Below are positions 57,684 through 64,000 of a DNA stretch of 64,000 nt, piece after piece. A program made the position numbers and the translations under genes. Numbering within the stretch: the first letter of the stretch is position 1; the number at the start of each line of letters is the position of its first letter. The stretch lies in the NCBI GenBank assembly GCA_964460795.1, contig CAYWRU010000008.1, forward strand, positions 17,811-81,810. Direction: 5' to 3'. Below the pieces are notes generated by a model. That model had not been told where the DNA came from. It searched no databases and saw nothing but the letters and a program-made list of their open reading frames with translations. This stretch comes from CAZOOM01 sp964460795 (lineage in GTDB: Bacteria > Omnitrophota > Omnitrophia > Omnitrophales > Aquincolibacteriaceae).

Positions 57684-58721
57684 ATGAAAGTGCGAAATTC
57701 AAATCCCGTCCCTATTACCTCATCAGACTACATTGTTTTGCTCAAAGAAATTAAAGAGCGCATTCGTTCTGCTCAGTATGAAGCCCTCAAGTCAGTCAAC
57801 AAGGAACTCATTGGTTTGTACTGGGACATCGGGCGCATGATTGTCGAAAGACAGCGGCATGAAAAATGGGGCAAATCCGTGGTGATAAAGTTATCCAATG
57901 ATTTACATCAGGAGTTTCCGGGGATCCAGGGTTTTTCATCTCAAAACTTGTGGTATATGCGTCAATTGTATCTTGAATATAACGGCCATGAAAAACTCCA
58001 ACCATTGGTTGGAGAAATAAGCTGGGCCAAACATCTGGTCATTATGGCGCGCTGTAAAAATGATTTAGAGCGCGAGTTTTATTTGCGTATGACGAGACGG
58101 ATGGGATGGACCAAGAATGTATTGATCCATCAGATTGGAAATAAGACCTATGAAAAAATAATGGCAAGCCAGACAAACTTTGATAAAGCCCTGCCTGAGG
58201 AAATAAAAAATCAGGCCAAGCTTGCGGTCAAAGATGAATACACCTTTGATTTTCTAGAACTGCAGGAAGAACACCGTGAGCAGGAGTTGGAGCGCGCGCT
58301 CATGGCTAAAATCAACCAGTTCTTAATTGAAATGGGAGGTATCTTTACATTCGCCGGCAATCAGTTCCGGCTGGAAGTGGGAGGCCAGGAGTTTTTTATC
58401 GATCTCCTGCTTTATCACCGGCGGTTGAAGTGTTTGGTGGCTGTGGAGCTCAAGGTGGGGGAATTCAAACCTGAGTATGTAGGGAAGATGCAGTTTTATC
58501 TTGCGGCTTTGGATGATCTTGTGAAGAGTCCGGAGGAAAATCCCTCTTTGGGAATCATTCTTTGTAAATCCAAACAAAGAACCGTGGTGGAGTACGCGCT
58601 GCGGCAGAGTAAGAGTCCTATGGGGGTTGCTCAATATAAGATGTTTACCGAAGTTCCCCAGAAACTGAAAAAGGAACTCCCTACGCCAGAACAGGTTGAG
58701 TGGTTGCTTCAAGAAATTTAG
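57684..58721 (+). CDS. DUF1016/YhcG-family PDDEXK nuclease
   Basis: 345 residues. N-terminal helical DUF1016-N domain (LYWDIGRMIVERQRHEKWGK, FSSQNLWYMRQLY, ISWAKHLVIMARC) and C-terminal PD-(D/E)xK domain with FFIDLLLYHRRLKCLVAVEL and KVGEFKPEYVGKMQFYL (Asp near residue 238, then ExK). RBS GGGAGGTC. Members often accompany restriction-modification or mobile loci; here it stands alone beside the small-gene array, which fits an accessory defence or DNA-processing role. Ends 14 bases from the convergent redox gene. Confidence 0.9.
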   Translation: MKVRNSNPVPITSSDYIVLLKEIKERIRSAQYEALKSVNKELIGLYWDIGRMIVERQRHEKWGKSVVIKLSNDLHQEFPGIQGFSSQNLWYMRQLYLEYNGHEKLQPLVGEISWAKHLVIMARCKNDLEREFYLRMTRRMGWTKNVLIHQIGNKTYEKIMASQTNFDKALPEEIKNQAKLAVKDEYTFDFLELQEEHREQELERALMAKINQFLIEMGGIFTFAGNQFRLEVGGQEFFIDLLLYHRRLKCLVAVELKVGEFKPEYVGKMQFYLAALDDLVKSPEENPSLGIILCKSKQRTVVEYALRQSKSPMGVAQYKMFTEVPQKLKKELPTPEQVEWLLQEI

Positions 58722-58735
58722 AGGGAGTTTTTGAA

Positions 58736-60142
58736 TTAACGGCGGAGGAATTGGTCGATCGAGTGGGCGGCTTTTTTGCCGTCGCCCATGGCAAGGATGA
58801 CGGTGGCGCCGCCGCGGACAATGTCGCCGCCGGCAAAAACTCCGGGAATCGAAGTCATTAAATTCTGATCCACTTCAATATTTCCAGAGCGATTCAGTTT
58901 CAAGTCCGGACAAGTGGCCGTGAGTAGAGGATTGGCGCGTGTTCCGATGGCCACAATGGCGACTTCGGTCGGAACTTCAAATTCAGAGCCCGGAACCGGA
59001 ATGGGTTTGCGGCGTCCTGAGGCGTCGGGTTCGCCGAGTTCCATTTTTTGAAATTTGACCGCGCGCAGCCAGCCTTTTTCATCTCCAAGAAGTTCCACGG
59101 GATTGATCAAAAATTGAAATTCCACGCCTTCCTCGCCTGCGTGTTTCACTTCTTCAAGCCGCGCCGGCATTTCCTCACGGCTCCGGCGATAGGCTAAAAC
59201 AGCGCGCTCCGCTCCGACGCGCCGCGCGGTCCGGACCGCATCCATGGCTGTATTTCCACCGCCGAACACCACCGCCGAATTTCCGCGGATGATCGGCGTG
59301 CGGCTTTCGCGGTGATAGGCGCCCATCAAATTAACACGCGTCAAATATTCATTCGCGGAATAAACGCCTTTTAGATTTTCGCCGGGGATATTGAGGAAAA
59401 TAGGAAGTCCAGCGCCGTTGGCGATAAAACAGGCATCATATTCTTCCCGGATTTCCGCAATTGTGATGGTTTTCCCGACCACGACATTGCACTCGATATC
59501 TACGCCCAGTTCTTTTAGATTGTCGATTTCGCGGTCCACAATATTTTTTGGAAGACGGAATTCCGGAATACCATAACGGAGCACGCCGCCGGCGGAGTGA
59601 AGAGCTTCAAAGACTTTGACCGCGTGGCCCATTTTGGCGAGTTCGCCTGCGGCCGTCAGTCCGCCGGGCCCGGATCCCACGATCGCAACTTTAAATCCGG
59701 ATTTTACGGCCGGTGCCGCGGGATGCATGCCGTTTGCGGCTGCCCAATCCGCAGTGAAACGCTCCAGCCATCCGATCGCGACCGGATCGCCGGTTTTAAC
59801 ACGCACACAAAGACATTCGCACTGGCGTTCCTGAGGACACACGCGGCCCGTGGTGGCGGGAAGCGCGTTATCGCCAAATAAAATTTCGGCTGCCCCGCGA
59901 AAATCTCCGACCGCGATTTTGCAAAGAATTTCCGGGATATGAACATTGACCGGACAGCCCTGAGTGCAGGTATGATTTCTACAGTCGAGGCATCGCTTGG
60001 CCTCTTCCATGGCCGTGGCCTCAGCAAGTCCGAGATTCACTTCCGTGAAATTGTGAGCGCGTGTGTCGGGCGACTCTTCCGGCATGTGCTGGCGCGGAAT
60101 CTTCATCCGATCTTTGGGCGTTAACTTTTTTGGATCATCCAT
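58736..60142 (-). CDS. NfnB/GltA-type NADPH-linked oxidoreductase (glutamate synthase small-chain family)
   Basis: 468 residues. N-terminal Fe-S domain (CLDCRNHTCTQGCPVNVHIP and a second cluster CPQERQCECLC), then an FAD site (VAIVGSGPGGLTAAGELAKM) and an NADP site (VVFGGGNTAMDAVRTARRVG), ending GVFAGGDIVRGGATVILAMG. The protein is either glutamate synthase small subunit or NfnB. The partner at 60280 is an NfnA-like protein and no glutamate synthase large subunit is present, so electron-bifurcating NfnAB (NADH + 2 reduced ferredoxin with NADP) is the better call. Confidence 0.85.
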   Translation of the reverse strand: MDDPKKLTPKDRMKIPRQHMPEESPDTRAHNFTEVNLGLAEATAMEEAKRCLDCRNHTCTQGCPVNVHIPEILCKIAVGDFRGAAEILFGDNALPATTGRVCPQERQCECLCVRVKTGDPVAIGWLERFTADWAAANGMHPAAPAVKSGFKVAIVGSGPGGLTAAGELAKMGHAVKVFEALHSAGGVLRYGIPEFRLPKNIVDREIDNLKELGVDIECNVVVGKTITIAEIREEYDACFIANGAGLPIFLNIPGENLKGVYSANEYLTRVNLMGAYHRESRTPIIRGNSAVVFGGGNTAMDAVRTARRVGAERAVLAYRRSREEMPARLEEVKHAGEEGVEFQFLINPVELLGDEKGWLRAVKFQKMELGEPDASGRRKPIPVPGSEFEVPTEVAIVAIGTRANPLLTATCPDLKLNRSGNIEVDQNLMTSIPGVFAGGDIVRGGATVILAMGDGKKAAHSIDQFLRR

Positions 60143-60150
60143 AATAAACC

Positions 60151-60275
60151 TTTAAATCCGAAATTCGAATTTCGAAATCCGAAACAATATCTAATGTTCT
60201 AAATTCTAATGTTTTAAACATTTGAATTTTAGATTTCGAATTTGTTTCGATTTTCGGATTTCGTGCTTCGGATTT
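60151..60275. repeat. AT-rich TTCGGATTT palindrome (nfnA-nfnB junction)
   Basis: Near-palindromic: TTTAAATCCGAAATTCGAA at one end and TTCGTGCTTCGGATTTA at the other; same family as copies in the nuo operon and in the giant gene. Confidence 0.8.
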
Positions 60276-60279
60276 ATGT

Positions 60280-61107
60280 TCATGGGCGAGTGGTTCTTCC
60301 TTGAATTTTACAAGTATGTTCCATGTAAGTATTCAGCCGGCTGGCAAGTTCTTTAAAATCCACTTTGTGTCCGTCAAATTCCGGACCGTCCACGCACGCA
60401 AACTTGACCTCGCCTCCGACCGTGACCCGGCATCCGCCGCACATCCCGGTTCCGTCCACCATAATAGGATTCAAACTCACAATGGTTTTGACGCCGTAAG
60501 ATTCGGTTTGTTTTGCGATAGCGGCCATCATAGGAAGCGGGCCCACTGCATAGACCACATTCGGTTTTCTCTTGGCATCTTCCAGCATGGGAGCGAGCGC
60601 TTGCGTGACAAAACCTTTCATGCCGAGCGATCCATCTTCGGTGGTGACTAAAACTTCTTTGGAAAATTTTGCGAGTTCATTCCGGAGGATCACAAAGGGT
60701 TCGCTGCGTCCTCCAATAATCGTAATGACTTCATTCCCGATTTCAGCCAGGGCCTTGGCCAGCGGATAAAGCACCGCAGTCCCGACTCCGCCGCCGATAC
60801 AAACGATTCGCCCAAGTTTTGCAATTTCCGTGGGATGGCCGAGCGGGCCGGCAATATCCTGAATGGAATCGCTGCTTTGGATGGAGACAATTTCCTTAGT
60901 GCCTTCGCCAATGGCCTGGATGATGAGCGTGATGGTTCCGTGCGCAACATCCGCATCCGCAATGGTGAGAGGAATGCGCTCTGCGTCCGGACGGCAATGG
61001 ACCATGACGAATTGGCCGGGCCTGCGTGCCTTTGCAATGCGCGGCGCTTCGATCACCATCTGGTAAACATTCGGCGCTAAGAGTTTATTTTCTAGGACTT
61101 TGAACAT
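60280..61107 (-). CDS. NfnA-type ferredoxin-NADP reductase subunit (SudB-like)
   Basis: 275 residues of the dihydroorotate dehydrogenase electron-transfer/SudB family. FAD part (GQFVMVHCRPDAERIPLTIA), nucleotide part (CIGGGVGTAVLYPLAKAL), and a C-terminal [2Fe-2S] cluster GTGMCGGCRVTVGGEVKFAC followed by VDGPEFDGH, all typical. The cluster and layout match NfnA rather than PyrK. Followed after a repeat by the NfnB-like gene. Confidence 0.87.
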   Translation of the reverse strand: MFKVLENKLLAPNVYQMVIEAPRIAKARRPGQFVMVHCRPDAERIPLTIADADVAHGTITLIIQAIGEGTKEIVSIQSSDSIQDIAGPLGHPTEIAKLGRIVCIGGGVGTAVLYPLAKALAEIGNEVITIIGGRSEPFVILRNELAKFSKEVLVTTEDGSLGMKGFVTQALAPMLEDAKRKPNVVYAVGPLPMMAAIAKQTESYGVKTIVSLNPIMVDGTGMCGGCRVTVGGEVKFACVDGPEFDGHKVDFKELASRLNTYMEHTCKIQGRTTRP

Positions 61108-61139
61108 AAAAGCTTTCGTAACTTAACGTTTTTAGCAAA

Positions 61140-61204
61140 TGTCATTCCCGAATGTTTTGGTCGGGAATCCAAACTCTGGATCCCCGCCTTCGCGGGGATG
61201 ACAG
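61140..61204. repeat. REP-like double palindrome (FNR-nfnA junction)
   Basis: TTCCCGAATGTTTTGGTCGGGAA and TCCCCGCCTTCGCGGGGA hairpins, bounded by GTCAT and ATGACA. Confidence 0.8.
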
Positions 61205-61215
61205 ACTAAAAGAAG

Positions 61216-61926
61216 CTAGTTGTACTTTTCAAAATGGATTTGCTCTTTGGTAAATCCGATTTCTTTGGCTGCATCCACGACATTTTGGATCATGGTTGAA
61301 AGTCCGCAGATAAAAAGCTGCGAATCCTTTGCGCTGGAAATATTTTTTTTCAGACTTGCTTGGACATAACCGGTTTCTCCGTCCCAGCCCACGGGCCGAG
61401 AAATCACAAAATAATTTTTGAGATTTGGATGAGCGGCTTCAAGCGCCTCCCATTCCTCGCGGTACAAAATGTCTGCAGCAAAACGATTTCCAAAAATATT
61501 CACAATTTCGCAGTTTGTTCCTTGATGGAGGAGTTGATGGATCATGGCGCGGAACGGAGCAATGCCGGTCCCGGTGGAGACAAAAATAAGGCGCTTCGGA
61601 AGCGGGGGCTTCAACGTGAAGTGTCCCAGCGGTCCCTGGATGGTTAGGCGGTCACCTTCTTTAAGATTCCAGAGGAGCGGAGTGAGCGTGCCGCACTGGA
61701 CTTTACGCCAGCAAAGCTCGATCTCTCCCTGATGAAACGGGGCCGAGGCAATGGAATAGGCACGCTTGATCGGTTTGCCGTCTTTTTCACTCAGGACATT
61801 GACGAACTGACCGGCCTCATAGTCAAAAGGGTCGTTTGGATCAAAGACCAGCTTGAAATGGCGGGTTTCCTGGACGCCCATTTCAATGACTTTTTGGATA
61901 CGGACTGCGGTGATTTTGGCTTTCAT
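61216..61926 (-). CDS. Ferredoxin-NAD(P) reductase-like FAD oxidoreductase
   Basis: 236 residues. FAD motif RAYSIASAP, NAD(P) motif FVSTGTGIAPFRAMIHQL, and the C-terminal FICGLSTMIQNVVDAA with a short aromatic end (FEKYN). No Fe-S domain. First gene of a three-gene minus-strand redox set. It could pass electrons between NAD(P)H and ferredoxin or flavodoxin; partner unknown. Confidence 0.85.
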   Translation of the reverse strand: MKAKITAVRIQKVIEMGVQETRHFKLVFDPNDPFDYEAGQFVNVLSEKDGKPIKRAYSIASAPFHQGEIELCWRKVQCGTLTPLLWNLKEGDRLTIQGPLGHFTLKPPLPKRLIFVSTGTGIAPFRAMIHQLLHQGTNCEIVNIFGNRFAADILYREEWEALEAAHPNLKNYFVISRPVGWDGETGYVQASLKKNISSAKDSQLFICGLSTMIQNVVDAAKEIGFTKEQIHFEKYN

Positions 61927-61995
61927 AGATTAACTTTTGAGATCCTTCGACTCTGGTTCGACTCATCTTTTAGGTTCGCTCACCAGTGCTCAGGA

Positions 61996-62034
61996 TGAGT
62001 GGGCCAGGAAATTTTCCTGACCCACTCAGTTTTT
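61996..62034 (+). terminator. Terminator-shaped hairpin in a divergent intergenic region
   Basis: TGAGTGGGCCAGGAAA pairs with TTTCCTGACCCACTCA (one mismatch), followed by GTTTTT. It lies between the divergent FNR-like and kinase genes, downstream of a TTCGACTC/CTCAGGATGAG repeat, so it may belong to a repeat unit or act as an attenuator. Confidence 0.45.
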
Positions 62035-62131
62035 AACTCTGAGAAGCCGACAATTATAAGAGCTATAATGCCCCTTGCAAAGGGAAAAACAGGGTGAAAA
62101 GGCGCTTGGCGCCTTAGGGAAAAGAGAGTTC

Positions 62132-63949
62132 ATGCTGCAATTATTTCAAAGGATGGTTCCGGCGGGGAAGCCCTTCCGTATCTCGCTCCGGCTCAAGCTT
62201 GCGTTTCCTGTGCTCATTCTTTCTATTTTAATGCTGGGCATTTTGGTCCAGACGACTTTCCGTACCGTTCGCGCTGTTGCTGTGGAACACAATGAATCGC
62301 GCTTAAGGGCCGTGGCCGAGGTCTTTGCCGAAACAGTCAAAGTTCCGCTGATTTTAAATAACCAGCAGGTGCTTCTCGCCAATATTGAGTGGATGGCTAA
62401 GCGCCCGGATGTTTTGGAAGTTCGAGTGGAAGATTCCAAGGGCGTGATCATTGGCGGTGAGAACGCTTCTAATCTTTCGCTTCCGGATCCCATGGTGGAT
62501 GCCAATTTCATGGGAGTCCGCCGCATCCGCTCTGATACTTACGCGGTCGCGGTTCCGATCAAGGCCCATAGCCGTCAACTTGGACGGGTTTTAATTTTAT
62601 TTGGAAAGCAGGGAGTCGAAGCTGAACTGCGCGCCATTTTCCAGGAGCGGCTTTTCTTAGGGCTTGTCATTGCGTTTGTGCTGGCCTTGGTGGCCGCAAC
62701 GATCAGCTGGCTGGCGACGCGTCCCATTTCTGATTTGCAAAAAACCACGCGAAAAATTTTATCCGGAGATCTTTCCGCGCGCGCCAAAACCACTTCCTTT
62801 GATGAAATCCAGGATCTGGGAGAAGCCTTCAATGAAATGGTGACGCGGCTTGCTCGAAGTTTGGATAAGCTCCGGGCGCGCACCGAGGCCTTGGAAGAAT
62901 CCGAAGAAAAATACCGTATTTTTGTGGATAACACGAGCGACATCATGCTGACGCTGACACCGGAAGGGCAACTGGTGCTGCTCAATAAAGGTATGTCCGG
63001 ATATTCGCGCGAAGAGATCATGAGCCGCGGACTCCCGCTCATTTCGGAATTGCACGCTCCAGAATCCCGGCAAAAATTCGCGGACATGCTTGAACAAGTG
63101 CGTGAAGGGCGGCGCGAGTTCATCAACGCGCAGTTGACGCACCTTTACCGGGGCACTCAGAATGAAATTTATTACCTCACCAATATATCGCCGGTGGTGG
63201 ACCATGAAGGTGAGTTACGCTGGATCCAGGTGGTGATGCGAGACATTACGGAACTTCGGCGCATTGAAGTGATGAAGGAGTCGCTGATTCGCGATGTGGC
63301 GCATGAACTGAAGACGCCGACTGCAAAATTTGAAATGGCGGTCAATTGGTTTGAGCAGGAACTGGCCAAACATCATGAAACGGAAAAATATGCGCAGGTC
63401 ATCGACATTCTGAAAAAAAACACGGACCGCCTCATGCGCACCATCATGAGCATCATGGATCTTTCCAAGCTTGAATCCGGAATGGCGCAGTTGATGGCTG
63501 AGGAAATTGATCTCAATGAAGTGCTTCGCCAGGTTTGTCAGGACATGGAACCGATTTGTCAGCAAAAAGGCCTTGCGTTGGAGATGCTTCTCTTTAAAAA
63601 CGCGCTTCCCATGAAAGGCGATCGGGACATGCTGTACCGGCTTTTCATTAATCTCATCGGAAATGCAGCCAAGTTTACGGATGCGGGGAAAGTGACGCTG
63701 AAAAGTGAATTGTCAGGGCGAATGATTTTAGTGACGGTGTCAGATACCGGGCCAGGCATTGAAAAAGAATTTCTCGAAAAAATCTTTGAGAAATTTGTTC
63801 AGAAAACGGCCGCGGCTTTAGGAATTGGAGTGGGGCTTACCATCTCGCGTGAAATTGTAACACTCCATCATGGTCGAATCTGGGCGGAAAGCGAAGGGCT
63901 TGGCAAAGGAGCCTCTTTTAAAGTAGAATTCCATATCTCTCTGGTTTAA
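62132..63949 (+). CDS. Membrane sensor histidine kinase (HAMP-PAS-HisKA-HATPase)
   Basis: About 605 residues from ATG 62132; a longer frame to TTG 62075 has no support. Membrane helix at about 25-45, periplasmic sensor part, second helix near 175-200, HAMP domain (RPISDLQKTTRKILSGDLSA), PAS (EEKYRIFVDNTSDIMLTLTP), HisKA with the phospho-accepting His in DVAHELKTPTAKF near residue 391, and HATPase with N box NLIGNAAKFTDAG, G1 DTGPGIEKEF and G2 GIGVGLTISREIV. Complete. The cognate response regulator is not in the window and may follow it. Signal unknown. Confidence 0.92.
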   Translation: MLQLFQRMVPAGKPFRISLRLKLAFPVLILSILMLGILVQTTFRTVRAVAVEHNESRLRAVAEVFAETVKVPLILNNQQVLLANIEWMAKRPDVLEVRVEDSKGVIIGGENASNLSLPDPMVDANFMGVRRIRSDTYAVAVPIKAHSRQLGRVLILFGKQGVEAELRAIFQERLFLGLVIAFVLALVAATISWLATRPISDLQKTTRKILSGDLSARAKTTSFDEIQDLGEAFNEMVTRLARSLDKLRARTEALEESEEKYRIFVDNTSDIMLTLTPEGQLVLLNKGMSGYSREEIMSRGLPLISELHAPESRQKFADMLEQVREGRREFINAQLTHLYRGTQNEIYYLTNISPVVDHEGELRWIQVVMRDITELRRIEVMKESLIRDVAHELKTPTAKFEMAVNWFEQELAKHHETEKYAQVIDILKKNTDRLMRTIMSIMDLSKLESGMAQLMAEEIDLNEVLRQVCQDMEPICQQKGLALEMLLFKNALPMKGDRDMLYRLFINLIGNAAKFTDAGKVTLKSELSGRMILVTVSDTGPGIEKEFLEKIFEKFVQKTAAALGIGVGLTISREIVTLHHGRIWAESEGLGKGASFKVEFHISLV

Positions 63950-63962
63950 CAGCAAGAGTACG

Positions 63963-63982
63963 CCCCGCGGCTTGCCGCGGGG
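63963..63982. repeat. GC-rich hairpin after the kinase gene
   Basis: Perfect inverted repeat CCCCGCGG-CTTG-CCGCGGGG, 14 bases after the stop. No T-run; probably a REP-like element rather than an intrinsic terminator. Confidence 0.6.
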
Positions 63983-64000
63983 ATACCTTGCAGTCCCTGA

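Overview
The window looks like a chromosome segment of a Gram-negative, LPS-bearing bacterium, most plausibly Candidatus Omnitrophota (OP3) or a close PVC-group relative. The seen evidence is a full Kdo/heptose LPS set, an 11-subunit complex I without its NADH module, an NfnAB-type ferredoxin oxidoreductase, one enormous mosaic reading frame, and many families of palindromic repeats between and inside genes. The phylum assignment is inference; no rRNA or other marker lies in the window.

Region 1 (1-18.3 kb, + strand) is an envelope and regulation supercluster. Four consecutive GT9 heptosyltransferases lead into a DUF3108 exported protein and a polysaccharide deacetylase. After a clear TTGACA-N17-TACACT promoter come hldA, kdsB, pyrG, kdsA, kdsD, an LpxL-type acyltransferase, a fused LptC/LptA-like protein and lptB. 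The run continues with hpf, ptsN, yvcK, HPr, enzyme I and a sugar-nucleotide transferase. Together these make heptose and CMP-Kdo (pyrG supplies CTP), acylate lipid A, drive LPS export and add a regulatory PTS. Region 2 (18.4-25.5 kb) holds metK-ahcY (methyl cycle), a convergent Arg/Gly-rich protein, a FecR-domain protein, a secreted beta-propeller protein, an AlkD-like glycosylase and an HTH-PilZ protein.

Region 3 (25.5-39.0 kb) is one open frame of 4,491 codons. It starts with a signal peptide and strings together unrelated modules: a Tiki/ChaN-like domain, a phage-polyvalent-like domain, a GT2 glycosyltransferase joined to a GT39/ArnT-like integral membrane domain, a PrmC-like methyltransferase, a class-I CCA-like nucleotidyltransferase and several unrecognised domains. 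The joints are repeat-derived linkers carrying 17 copies of the pentapeptide R-[S/A]-E-x-R. Palindromic elements of the kinds found between genes are inserted in frame. One 384-bp (128-codon) segment, bounded by an 11-bp direct repeat, contains a well-formed antisense gene, yet the giant frame stays open across it. This is the most unusual system in the window.

Region 4 (39.2-51.3 kb, - strand) carries a second LpxL-like acyltransferase and nuoABCDIHJKLMN. Almost every non-overlapping junction of that operon holds a palindromic repeat. Region 5 (51.3-57.7 kb) is accessory: a Nudix hydrolase, a conserved hypothetical, a HigBA toxin-antitoxin pair with a clear promoter-operator, and a run of short unrelated exported or membrane proteins, all on + and each followed by a GGTACC/GCCAGGC-type repeat, resembling a cassette array. 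Region 6 (57.7-64 kb) has a DUF1016 nuclease, the NfnB/NfnA/FNR-like redox genes on -, and a HAMP-PAS histidine kinase on +.
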